Positions 22,990 to 33,732 of a stretch of DNA of 64,000 nt are shown in pieces. The stretch is from Nepenthes gracilis (taxonomy: Eukaryota; Streptophyta; Magnoliopsida; Caryophyllales; Nepenthaceae). Positions within the stretch are counted from its first letter, which is position 1; each line of letters opens with the position of its first letter. The notes below the pieces were generated by a model that worked only from the letters and a program-made list of their open reading frames with translations, did not search any database and was not told the DNA's origin. Position numbers and translations under genes: made by a program. The DNA lies in NCBI GenBank assembly GCA_033239525.1, contig BSYO01000002.1, forward strand, positions 29,928,068 to 29,992,067, read 5' to 3'.

Positions 22990-24607
22990 GACACTTTTGA
23001 TCCTGAACAACATGAAGTAACAGAAGGAAACCACTTCAAAAAAAATGAGTAACTGAAGTGACATATCCTTTTTATGATTACCACAAATGCATTATATCTT
23101 TCTTAAAAGAACGAGACCATGTAGGATGTGTTAGAACTGCTATATAAGATAAAATAACTGCAATTTACTTTAATTATAACATAATTGAATCAGAAACAGC
23201 TGTAAGCACAAATCACATAGTAACTTCGTAAAATAGTCTAGCATATTTAAAGTAATTGACATACATACCACCGAAAATGTAGTTTAATTACAATCTGATG
23301 ACAATACATAAACGCCCAAATTTGGCTGTTAGTCTAACTGAATTACATTAGTGGATGCTATGTAAGTCTATAATCCTTTAAACAATGTATCCTTTGACTT
23401 TTTCAAGTTAACTGAGATTATCTTTGACCATTTATTTTTTCTTATAACTGTATCTTAACATATAAAAAGTTTACCTTCATAAAATTTTGAAAGATCTTTT
23501 TTAAAACAATTACTGTTTAAAGATTATCAATCAATACAATTTTTGATGAATAAACAGTAAAAATTAATCTTATTTGATTTGAAAAGGAACGTTTTTTAAG
23601 GAATAGAATATATTACAAGTAGAAACACACAGTAGATGATACGAATTCTTCAATACAACACCGAAACTGCCTCACCTACTTCTACCGAAGACGAAGTATC
23701 CGGGCACTCCACCGGGCCTCCTAAAATTATAGATTATATTTTGTTAATTCTGTTATAGATTTTTCTACACACATGTTAATTATTACTATGTTCTGTTTTG
23801 CCTCACATGCTCTCGGTTACTGCGGAAGCATCTTATATACTGTACTTGACTTGAGGAAGAGAGTAAGAAGAACATTGTCTCTCTCTATTTTGCGCTCTCA
23901 GTCTCTCTCTCTTTCTCTCTGCTTCTCTTAAACCTTTCCCCTTCCTTTCTCTTCCCCCACTTTGTCCGTACGTCCCTTCTCTCGCTCTCTGCTCTTCACC
24001 ACCTCGTGCCTTCATCACCTCGACCGACTTGCATCATCTCGGCCGTACTGTAGCAGGAAACCGCGGTCTCACTATAACTCCATCAAATGACCAAGGTCTT
24101 ACTGTAGCAAGGACGTGTGTGTTTGCTTCTTCTTCCTATTACACCTCGGCCGGATTGTAGCAGCATCATCGTGGGCTTACTGTAGCAGACCGAGGTCTTA
24201 CTATAACACACTCTCTCGGTTTTTTCCTCTGTTTTCTTCTGCCAGAGCTCCCCTCTCGCCGGCCTTCCTCATCACGCCAGCGATTATCACGATACGACTA
24301 TGGAATTCCTATCAGTAGATTTCAAAACTATTAATTAGGTTTAAACAATGTTCATATGCTAACTGCATCAGTTATGCCGACAACAATATAATCTCTAGAA
24401 AAGGAAAAAGGCACTGACCTAGATTAGGCGTCTTCTATTGCATCAAGGAGAAATACCGATCCCGTATTTGAAAAAATTTAGCCATACACATAGCTCTTTC
24501 AAAGAAAAACAGTAAGAAAGGCAGTGCAAAAACATAGAGAACATCAAACCGCAAACAATAATCGTAAATAATAAGAGCCAGAGAGAGAGGAGTAGTAGCA
24601 GTAGTAC
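22990..24607 (-). other. Intron 1 of the TRIP4-like gene, 5' part, with TACTGTAGCA motifs
   Basis: A CT-rich stretch lies at about 23878-23930. Between about 24040 and 24215 the phrase TACTGTAGCA or a close variant (ATTGTAGCAG, TACTATAACA) recurs about six times, interleaved with 'ccgaggtct'. This resembles the regulatory part of a transposon or LTR, but no complete element could be delimited. A GTACTAC donor follows exon 1 at 24607. Confidence 0.45.
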
Positions 24608-24757
24608 GTCGAGATATTCTTTAGCATCTTGGGGAGGAGCTAGCTCACAGTAAGAGACGAGGCCTGATATCATGTCAGCATCCAAATCTAAACCCGTTCC
24701 CAATCTTCCGCAAAGATCGTTCAATGCCTTCTCCAACCACTGTCCAGGCGACTCCAT
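24608..24757 (-). CDS. TRIP4-like: ASC-1/TRIP4-like zinc-finger protein, exon 1
   Basis: The start ATG is at 24757 and the exon has 50 codons: MESPGQWLEKALNDLCGRL, then MISGLVSYCELAPPQDAKEYLD. The exon ends at an ATCTCGAC|GTACTAC donor in phase 0 and joins exon 2 (NIIGEEAG) 10.4 kb away. The joined reading matches the N-terminal helical domain recalled for plant ASC-1-type proteins, which supports the long intron. The open frame continues past the donor into a Leu-rich stretch, which is intron read-through and not protein. Confidence 0.87.
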
Positions 24758-25907
24758 TTCTTGGACTCTGGTGGAGCAGAGGCACGGTCGGACGCTAGGG
24801 AAGAAAGCTAAGAAAACCCAAGTATTAGCCGCGGCGGTTGGTTCACTTTAATTAGGTACAGTAAAGGCAATGAGAATGATGAATTTTTCGAATGTCTTGG
24901 TTGCACTGATATCAATTGATGTTTTACTCTCATTGCAAATACTTTTTCCAAAATTTATGACTTCCATTCAGATTACATCCTTTTTATTTCAATTCGATTT
25001 TGCATGTGCATTTATAAAACAAAACTAACACAGCCTCACAAATTTTAAACTAAATTTAATATAATATTTACAGCCCAACAGCCCACGAAATTATACCAAG
25101 AATATATTTTGTCTACCACTTTCAATCTGTATCCTCCAAACAATCGAGCACATCGTTTGAGATTTGAACTAAGAAGCCTCATTTTTTAAGCTGCTGTGAT
25201 CCAATGACGCAAGATTTGCGGAAGGATCACCGACTTAACACAGGATGCCAATAAAGCCATAAGGGCACTCACACCAGATTTTTTTTTTTTTTTTAATGTT
25301 TAAATTTAACTATTTATATTATTATTTTAAATTTATACACTCATTACATTGCATATAACCCTTAAACTATTTATACTAACGGTATATATTGATTAAATAA
25401 TATTTTTTAAAAAAATTTAAAAAAAAAAAGTTGAATATACTTTTTTTAATCTATCTTTATTTGTATTACTATCAGTGATTATATTCTTTTTTTATTCCTA
25501 ACAGCTATATTATCTCATCTATACTAGTATTCCTAACAGCTATATTACTCTTTTTTTTTTAAAAAAAAAAATCATATTTCTTTTGTCTTTTGCTGATGAT
25601 TATATTCTTTTTTGTCTTTTTCTAACGATCATATTCCTTTTGTCTTTTTCTAACAGTAATATTTATTTGCATGTTTTTAGTGGTCACATTGTAGTTTATA
25701 GATATAATCCATTATGAGGTTTTTCAATGTATCTCTAAATTTTTATAGTTGCATTGTAGAGTACACAACTTTTTTTACATCACTTTTGAAATGAAATGGT
25801 TCCTAACATGTATCAAATTCCTTTTAAGTCAAGCCAGAAAATATTAGTATTGGCAGCTGAGCAAGCAAGGTTAGTGATGGATCGCCTAATGCATACTATG
25901 TAATTAT
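24758..25907. other. 5' flank of the TRIP4-like gene and left flank of the PIF relic
   Basis: The promoter of the minus-strand gene should lie in the first few hundred bases; no clear TATA box was chosen. From 25261 the phrase TAA-GGGCACTCACACCAGA followed by a T-rich run resembles the end of a PIF/Harbinger element next to its TWA target site, but the matching right terminus was not found. Confidence 0.4.
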
Positions 25908-26168
25908 ATGAAAGGACACCAAAGGTTAGTTCTAAACTATTTCTTGGATAATCCAACGTTTATGAATGAGCAATTTCCAAAGAGGTTCCGCATGAGCTGC
26001 AATATATTCACTCATATTCATGGTGCTATTGAAGCTCATGATTCTCATTTCCAGCAGCGTTCAAATGCTGACCAAAAGGCCATGCCTGTCCCCCTCCAAA
26101 ATATTGTTGTATCAGTTTGAATGTTAGCGTATAAAGTACCTAGTGACTTGGTTGATGACTAATTCATA
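25908..26168 (+). pseudogene. PIF/Harbinger transposase, N-terminal fragment
   Basis: The frame reads LVLNYFLDNPTF, then FPKRFRMSCNIFTHIHGAIEAHD, PLQNIVVSV-stop-MLAYKVPSDLVDD. This is the N-terminal (DDE-preceding) part of plant PIF/Harbinger transposases, which typically read YF...P.Y....FRRRFRM..LF..I...V...D.YF and PLQK..AALRMLAYG.PAD. Two in-frame stops are present. The frame is cut at 26168 by the LTR of a Copia element. The C-terminal part of such a transposase appears at 39261 on the same strand. Confidence 0.75.
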
Positions 26169-26758
26169 TGTTAGGATTCAACCCGGATACACAACTTGGT
26201 GCAGAGGAACAGAAATCCAAACTCATCATTAACCGTTAGACACAAAACTTGTGAATACAGGAAATATAATAACATACAATATTTTTAACATGAATAATCC
26301 GTTTCAACAAATGAAAAAATCACATGACAAATTGCGAAATAATCCACTATAAAAGTGTTGGTTACACAAATATCATAAATATAAGGACTAGACGTCTTGT
26401 AATAAATAGATCAAGTAAAAAAAAGTATAAAAGTAAATACATAACCGGTAAATGCATTCTTTGTAACTTCAACAATAGCATACCTAAAATCAGAAAAAAT
26501 TGAAACACGATTTAATACTGTACCGGATGCTGAAATGTTCGTCTTTTTCCTTTTCTCTCTCTTTCTCTTATTTTTCATTTACTTGAATATTTGATTACTT
26601 GTCTCTAATATAAGAGTTAAGCCCATTTATATAGAATTTTCCCCCTAGGTTAATTAGAAAGGAAATATAATTTCCTTGTCTCTAATTTCGCTTGATGAAA
26701 TCTCATCAATGACGTTATCATTGATAACCGAAATTTTCATCAAATACTAACCTGATCA
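26169..26758 (-). repeat. Left (3') LTR of the deleted Copia element
   Basis: On the plus strand it begins TGTTAGGATTCAACCCGGATACACAAC and ends CCTGATCA. The neighbouring CTTGCTTTACCTTACC is purine-rich on the minus strand, as expected for a polypurine tract. Confidence 0.65.
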
Positions 26759-26764
26759 CTTGCT

Positions 26765-27350
26765 TTACCTTACCAAAATCGAGGCACCTTTGGTGAGCTT
26801 CCAATGTCCTTTTTTGAACGTCATGCAAAAATCTTTTTCATCAAGTTTTTTGATTAAAATCACATTCAACCGTAAATTCCAGGCATGTCTCACGACCTTC
26901 AACATGAGTTTCGTGTCGTTACTTGCCCGCAAGTTAAAATCCCCAATGCCAACAACCCTCAACGAACTATCGTTACCCATCTTCAATACATTATAGTCCC
27001 AGGAGTATAGCTGATGAAAAGGGACTTCCTTGAAGTCGCATGATGTGAATAACCGCAATCCATCACCCAATTCATCTCATGCCTCGGAAAGTTCCGTGTC
27101 TCCCCGCATGGATAACTAAAAGGGCTCCAAAGGAAGTGATAGAGGTCCGATCATCATCATCATGATCTCTCCTCCCTTGACACTCGCCTTCGTCCTCATA
27201 CTTTCTATTAAAACAATCCCGCTTCATATGACCCTTTTTACCACAATGGAAACATTTTATGTCTTGAAACTTGGTCCGATCATTACACCTCTTTGATTTG
27301 CCATCTCGATCCCTCGTTCTCTCCTGTCCCCGACCACTAATGGATACCAA
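26765..27350 (-). pseudogene. Copia gag zinc knuckle and protease/pre-integrase remnant
   Basis: The minus-strand frame contains the CCHC knuckle CFHCGKKGHMKRDC at about 27200-27245, as in Copia gag proteins. Downstream a second frame shows LYSWDYNVLKMGNDSSLRVVGIGDFNLR, which corresponds to the segment after the protease in Copia elements. The protease active-site region is degraded. No catalytic pol domain follows. Confidence 0.75.
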
Positions 27351-27705
27351 GAGACTCGACTCCCCTGAATCATCAACGCTTTTCTTTTATTTTGACTTAT
27401 TTATAAGTAAAGAAATAATGACATAATCTAACTTGAGCGTATCTTTTCCAAACAATAACGTTGTGACAATATGATTGTACGAGGCCAGCAAAGAAGCCAA
27501 TAATACCAAAACCTTATCACTCCTCCTCCGTTATATTTTCTGACTTATCTTCCTTACATTAAAGTGTTTTTACAATTTCTTCTCGAGCTAAAATATTCCT
27601 CACCCTTTCTTATCAAAGAATAATACTATTTTATCCATTAAACTGCTCAACACAGAATAGCAAGATATTCAACATTGATACCATCAAATCAAAGTTTCAT
27701 AATCT

Positions 27706-27718
27706 CTCTCGAATACCA
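27706..27718 (-). promoter_or_regulatory. Primer-binding site of the deleted Copia element
   Basis: Minus-strand TGGTATTCGAGAG lies two bases inside the LTR end. It is a slightly changed form of the common TGGTATCAGAGC complementary to initiator tRNA-Met. Confidence 0.7.
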
Positions 27719-27720
27719 CT

Positions 27721-28430
27721 TGTCGAGGTTCAATCCGAATACACAACTCGGTGTAGCGAAATAAAAATCTGAACCCCCCGTCAACCGTTAGCCACCAAAT
27801 TCATGAGGATAATAAATACAATAATGTATAATATTTTTAACATGAAAACTCTTTTCAACTAAAAACAATTACGAGACAAACTCCGAAATAATCCACTATA
27901 AAAGTTCTGGTTACACAAATCCCATAAATATAATGATTAGACACCTTATAATAAATAGACTAAACAATAATAAGTATAAGAGTAAAAATATGACTAGTAA
28001 AGACATTCTTTATAATTCTAAAAATAGCGTACCCAAGATCAACAAAAAGTAAAATATGATTTGATACTCTACAAAATGCTCAAATATTCATCTTCTCCAT
28101 TTTCTCTTTATTTTTCTCATTTTTCATTCAGCTCATGAATGATTACTTAAATATTTGATTAATTGTCTCCAATATAATTGTTAGACCCATTTATATAGAA
28201 TTTTTACCCTAAGTTAAGTGATTAGGAAATATAATTTCCTAATAAATGATATCTTTAAATTAGAAAATAATATCTCAAAATCTTTCCTAATCAATGATAT
28301 CTCCAAATTAGTAAACAATCTCATCAAAATCTTTTCTAATAAAAAAGAATCAAATCTCTTCTAATTTGAAAAGTTTATGATATTAATACAATATCGGTAT
28401 AATCTCAATTGAACTATCAAATGACACGTT
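27721..28430 (-). repeat. Right (5') LTR of the deleted Copia element, outer end approximate
   Basis: It begins TGTCGAGGTTCAATCCGAATACACAAC and parallels the left LTR through GGAAATATAATTTCC. Beyond about 28240 the two copies diverge, so the outer boundary is a guess. Confidence 0.6.
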
Positions 28431-28865
28431 AAATGGATATAGGTCTATAAGAGAGTGACTCATAACACAACATCATGATTAGAGATAACACTATAACCAC
28501 ATGTATGAAGAAATTCTGTAAAGTTATCATAACATCACAATATTTTCACTTCATTTTATTGGACTCTTGGCCCGAGATTATTATTAAAAAGGTTCATTAA
28601 TGCATTATTTATTATAAGAGAGTTTAGAATATTTTTATATCGAGATCGGACATGTTTGATTCACGAAAATATCGAAAGAAAATTTTAATAATTGTTGATC
28701 CTCAGTCGTAATTGTTTTGATCTTATAGAATAATAATTAGAACTTATTATAATAATATCATTTGCTTATATATTTACATAGATATAATTAATAACATTCA
28801 AATTAATATTATTTGTAAACAATAATAATAACAACAACAATAATAATATATTAATAAGTACAGCT
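28431..28865. other. AT-rich sequence without gene
   Basis: Non-coding, with short ATA/ATT-rich stretches. Nothing recognisable. Confidence 0.4.
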
Positions 28866-29852
28866 ATAAATGGGCTAGCCTAGGCACTAGACTTGTTAAT
28901 AGAGGAAGAACTCAGGAGGTGGCATGCCGACAGTGCGGCTTCGCAAGCCCAAGATCAGAGTGGCAACAAGATCAGCCTAGTTGGGTTGGCTTGAGATTGT
29001 CCAGCGAAAAATGGGCTATTAGGGCAAACCCGCAAAAGCTCTTCCAATTCATCAACCAATAAACGATGCAGCATCCCATGAATATGCGGGTGCCATTTGT
29101 CAAAATCGTAGAGGTAACTCAGTAAATATTGTGCACAACATCACGCGCCCTCCAAAATGACAGACATGATTCAACGAATCATTCCAAAATGGCAGTCACA
29201 TGCGGCGATCCCCACGATTGCCCAAAAAAAGGAAAGAACAATCACAGATAGCAGTGATTACCATAGCAAATACTCACGACCATCAAGATAGCTCAACAGA
29301 TCGGCGCTGGCAGTTGTCGCCAATTGTGAAGCCCAAGGAAGGCTGAACCGACTCTAATATTATAAATACCCCTTCGTCCCTACAGGCAAGGGGAAGAAAC
29401 ATAAAGAGAAAGAGAAATATTGAAACACCAGTTCAAGTAATCGTGTCCTAAGCAGCCAAAGCCTCATTTGACTAGCCTATCATTATCCTTTAGGCGTTCA
29501 CTAACCTTGGGGACTTCCGAGGTTGCTCCCCTCCAAGCGCATGTCTAGTAAGCTGCTCTCCGACGAGCGCACCCATCGGAGCACCACCCTTGTACCAAAA
29601 TTTAATCCCCACACCCGTACATAAGTATCCTTTATATCCTCCATCTTTCTCGTCTGCGTTGAAAGATTACTAACTTGAGTATCGAAGGATAACCTGAAAG
29701 GCAGCGGCGATTTCCGACCTCTTATTTATTTATTGTATTGTGCAGGGTCCAGGTTATCAGAGACCGAGATCAAATATTCTTCAACTCAATCCGTCGGGAA
29801 AGATTAAGTAACTCCCTAATCCGTACACTAAACCAGACCTAGGGACAGATCA
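28866..29852 (+). repeat. Solo LTR of a Ty3/Gypsy element, decayed
   Basis: The right end reads CTCCCTAATCCGTACACTAAACC..AGGGACAGATCA, matching the ends of the LTRs at 39260 and 44043 (TCCGTACRAYAA...GGGACGCAACA). The motif TTACTAACTTGAGTATCGAAGG near 29666, just upstream of the end, is also shared with them. A TATA box (TATAAATA) is at 29361-29368. Around 29500-29590 it holds short repeats like those expanded in the LTR at 41728-44043. The left end is approximate and no target duplication was recognised. Confidence 0.65.
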
Positions 29853-31440
29853 TACATGAATCAGGGCATTATAACTTACAGATTTATACTATAAAATTTC
29901 TTGATTTTCATAGTAGCACTAGAAAGTTGGGGTTTTCTTTGTTCGATGAGAATTGAAGGAGATGCAAAAGAACAAGCTCCATACTCTGCTTGCGCGTCCA
30001 GCTTCTTCAATAAGTGGAAATGGTGAGAATGTGATTTGGAATCCAATTTCATAAATTGGTAAAATGGGATAACTTGGTTGGGTGCACGTATGTACACATA
30101 ATATGGATCAAGGTATTTGTATACATATATATAAGTATTGTGCCAAAAGACAAATATACATATACATGTATATAGATATTGTATTTCGCAGGGTATATAC
30201 CTTACAAGCTTGTGATGCAGGAGTGTGTGTGTGTGTGTGTATTGCAAGTGTGATTGTAGATACAAGAAATATGGATGTGTGAGTATGGGCACTAATGAAA
30301 AGGTAGGCAGCGATGTATACATATACATATATACTTATATAGGAGATTACATTTCTATTTATATTTTTAAGTGTATGGATAGATATTTTGGATTATGAAT
30401 TTGGTGTATGGTACAAATTAATCACACTTTATTATTATTTTGATTGGATCCTTACATAATTCATCGACATTATTGAATAAGATTGATAATTATAAATTTG
30501 GCTAAGAAGCTACAAGCATGAGATAACTTATGGCCTAAGATTTAACATTTTACATATTAGAATAGATTGGTTAAGATAAGATAAAAATTTAAAGTTTGAT
30601 TGAATAATTATTTATTCACCGATTTTTTTGACAATCTCAGTAATCATTTATTCACATTGCCTTAATTTGTATGTTTAATTTTTTTCATTATCTATGGTTA
30701 AAGTAAAAGATATCATATGAAGGCACCCAAATGTTAACATGGAACCTGCAGTATTATGGTGTAATATATAATTATTCAATACTAATTTTTCTACTCGGAA
30801 TAGTTAAAATTATCTGGAGAGATACTTATAATCTTGTAAACATCATGCGTGAGATATTAATAGATATTATACTGAGAGATGTTGGGTTTAACATGTGGTT
30901 GAATTTGAATATTCTGTACACCATTTAGATATAGATTCCGATTAGTCCAAGAAAATACATGCATAACATATTTTAGATTTACCCCACGAGATAATGAGAA
31001 TATTGTTTGTATGGATTGAGTTGAGATTGATTATTTTGCATTATGTTTAAGCATATATTCCGATTAAACCATGGGAATAACTGCATGGCATATTTTGGGT
31101 TTAGTCAACGAGATAACGAAAATATTATTCATCCGAATTAAATTTAATATTTATACACTATAGGTGAGAAGATATTATAAGACCATATAGTTGGTCATTT
31201 ATCAAACTTGTAAGTATCGACACCTTATAAATTTTATCCAACCGTTACAGGTGGGCTATGTATTCATTGGTTCACAATAACATATAAAATCCAAGGAACC
31301 TCATATAATAAAAACCTTTATTGGGATATATTATATAGAATCTATATTTTTGTTAATATTCGAATTCAATAAAATCCTAATTTACATTACTAATGTTCAT
31401 TTGTTGCATGGCTTTTAAGTCGTAGTTCAAACATAACACT
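29853..31440. other. AT-rich sequence with GT microsatellite, no gene
   Basis: (GT)n is at about 30223-30240, with many ATATAC/TATAC stretches around 30110-30340. Open frames here are composition artefacts. The two segments at about 30900-31000 and 31050-31145 look like loose repeats of one another (TAxATTCCGATTA...GATAAxGAxAATATT). Confidence 0.5.
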
Positions 31441-32310
31441 TATTACGTCCCGGGTCCCCGGTTGTCGTACGAATTAGAGAGCCTTCGAATTCCTCGTCGT
31501 CTGGAGGTAGTCGCGAGTGGGTCCAGTTTTCGTCTCTGTTAACTTGGGACCTGCACAATACAACTAACAAACAGGATGTTAGAAGCCCGGCGGAATTTCT
31601 CTCATCGAAAACATTCTGACACTCAAGTCAGCGACTTCCCTCAATGAATGGAAAGGAGCGCACACTTAGAGGTGCGCGAAAATATGCTGCAAATGCGTTG
31701 GGAGTGCGTGGATGTAATAATAGGAGATTAGTGAACGGGTAGTGGGAGGCCTGGCTCCCGGAATGCACCGCAGCGGGTGGCTAACTCTCGTCGCCTAAGA
31801 AGGCTGAGAAGGTCAGATCCGCAAGATGGTTTTGGAGTTTAACTTTCGTGACGTAGAGTCGATTATCCAGGATCCAATCCCCTCCCCAGTAGAAAAAGAG
31901 GGATTTTATAGGTCCCCTGGCTCGAAAGCTTTGGGTGCAAGAATCCTCGTTGCAGGGATTCGTCGGCCGCTAATCACTGACGGCGGTTGCTGGTATATCA
32001 GTTATTGCCTTACGGTGGCAGGTAGACCACCAGGCGTTACAGGTTATGATTGGCCTACCTCCTATGCTGGGATTGGCCGGAAAACTGTGAGCAACGACGT
32101 AGCCGCGGCTGGCAATGCTGACTCTCTCCCCATTGGCTCGTTTCCTCTACGCCACCACTTCCACCTGACAGCCACATTAATGGGCCATAGGCGACGCCCA
32201 TTAGCTGCATGTACGGGCCGCCACGTAGGCCATTCTGGGACGCTGGGCCGGATCCGCCGTTTGGGCCGTTGCTCCACGGGTTGGGCATCGAACTTCTTTG
32301 GACCTTCACA
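31441..32310 (-). repeat. Inverted LTR of the element B family
   Basis: The reverse complement follows the LTR at 38377-39260 almost throughout: GGTCCAAAGAAGTTCGA..., TATAAAATCC (minus strand 31911-31902), and an end of GGGACGTAATA at 31441. The outermost bases of its start, next to 32310, are missing. It stands tail-to-tail with the forward LTR of the neighbouring element and directly abuts the pol fragment at about 32311. No target duplication is shared between 31440 and 39261. Confidence 0.85.
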
Positions 32311-32732
32311 CTTGTTGGGTCAGTCTCTACTACAGGACTGAAGCCGTGGTCCCCGTGGAAGTGATGCTGCCCTACCTACAAGTCGAATGTTTCGATCCGG
32401 CCACGAACTCCAAGAGATTCAGAGAATGCCTTGACTTGCTCCCAAAAGTTTGAGACGCGGCCTGCCGGAGGACAGCAGTCTACCAGCAGCGTATCGCACG
32501 ATACTACAATAAGCAGGTGAAGGCACGCCCACTTGAGGCTGGAGACCTGGTCCTCCAGAGCGTAGAGGCCGTGGGAAAAGCCGCGAGCAGGAACAAACTT
32601 TCCCCTAGCTAAGAAGACCCGTTCCTCATTTCCACGATCCTCCGGAGCGGAGCGTACAAGCTACGCGTCCAAAACGGCAAACTGGTCCCTCGGACACGGA
32701 ACGTCGCCAACCTGAAAAAATACTACCAGTAA
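32311..32732 (+). pseudogene. Integrase C-terminal end of element B
   Basis: The translation shows TEAVVPVEVMLP, a stop after LLPKV, then AVYQQRIARYYNKQVKARPLEAGDLVLQ, and the end NVANLKKYYQ with stop at 32730-32732. It is collinear with element A residues near 2545-2946. At least two internal stops are present. Confidence 0.88.
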
Positions 32733-32935
32733 CGCAGCGTTGGCCCAAGTAAGGCATACACACACACCATGAGGAATGTTTGTATATGCATTGTGTTTTC
32801 ATTTAATAAAGCTGGTCATTCCTGTTAGCTTGTATTTTCATTCATGTGAGTGTTTGCATATATGACATTATAAAAATAAAACGACCTAGACTACCCCAAA
32901 GTCGGGAGGGCTATCGTCCGTCCGTAAAACTAAGC

Positions 32936-33260
32936 CTTGGCTCCGTGCCAAGCGGCCACCTCAAAACCTCCATCCCGTGTCGAGTGGCCCGGAGTGGCCC
33001 CGAAACCTTGGCTTAGTGCCAAGTGACCCACTAAGCTGTCTTGCTCGAGCCTCAACCAAACATCGAAGGCCCGAAAGCGGCCACATCCGAACTTCGACTC
33101 CACGTCGAAAGGGCCCCAAGCAGCCCGCTAACTTGGCTGTACGCCGAACGACTCGAAAGCGGTCACCACCAAATCACGGCTTCATGCCGTAGGGCCCGTA
33201 AGGTTCAAAGAACCATGGTCCCGAACCAAATGACCCAGGCGGTCAAAGCCCCAAGCCTAG
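32936..33260. repeat. Hairpin-repeat array of element B
   Basis: About six irregular units each contain a short perfect or near-perfect stem around a five-base loop: CTTGGC-TCCGT-GCCAAG (32937-32953), CTTGGC-TTAGT-GCCAAG (33007-33023), TTCGAC-TCCAC-GTCGAA (33093-33109), TTGGC-TGTAC-GCCGA (about 33133-33147), ACGGC-TTCAT-GCCGT (33176-33190), and TGGT-CCCGA-ACCA (about 33215-33228). Stem bases differ between units but pairing is kept. Confidence 0.7.
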
Positions 33261-33732
33261 ACGCTTTTGAAGTTTTCCAGCTTACAGCCACAAAAACCTT
33301 AGGGGTCAAGAATCGCAGGCGTGCAGCAACCTTCTCCCGAAGAAGAGAGAACCCTCAGTCTACAATGGTCATGGGCTAGGACGGTGCACGTGATAGCAAC
33401 AACGCCCTAAGCGAGGGCCGAGCACCTAATATAGGTACCGCGTGCGAAAAGGCCTAGACCGAAAGTCGGGCTGCTGTGGCCTAAAAACCCAACTGGCCCT
33501 TAGCGTGGCTCCACAGGACTTGCGACGACGTCCACTCTACTGGACTGAGCATCCCATTAAACGCGCGAAATGCGACGACATCCTCTGACGAAGGACGAAT
33601 ACAGTGCAAGAAAGCGTCGGATTGGGTCCTTGGCGACAATAACTTTACAAGCTTAGCCTTTAAACGCGAGATATTATATCTAAAATCACATTTGAGGGCA
33701 TTGAATGCAAGAAAAGGGGCGCTACTTCTCAT

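Larger units (their letters stand above)
26169..28430 (-). mobile_element. Internally deleted Ty1/Copia element
   Basis: Two direct LTR copies (26169-26758 and 27721 to about 28430) enclose only about 960 bp. Read on the minus strand, the right LTR ends with CCTCGACA followed by AGTGGTATTCGAGAG, an initiator-tRNA-Met type primer-binding site. Gag zinc knuckle and protease/pre-integrase remnants follow, and then directly a purine-rich tract next to the left LTR. Integrase, RT and RNase H are missing. The right outer end is uncertain, and no convincing target duplication was found. The element interrupts a PIF/Harbinger transposase. Confidence 0.72.

Noticed and set aside
24443..24607. Leu-rich membrane-like extension after TRIP4-like exon 1
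   Set aside because: It is read-through past a GT donor; the family sequence continues in exon 2 in the same phase.
29876..30328. 150-codon reverse frame rich in Tyr and His
   Set aside because: It comes from ATATAC/GTGTGT simple-sequence DNA.
31826..32341. 171-codon plus-strand frame
   Set aside because: It lies within an inverted LTR, and the equivalent frame is not kept in the LTR at 38377-39260.
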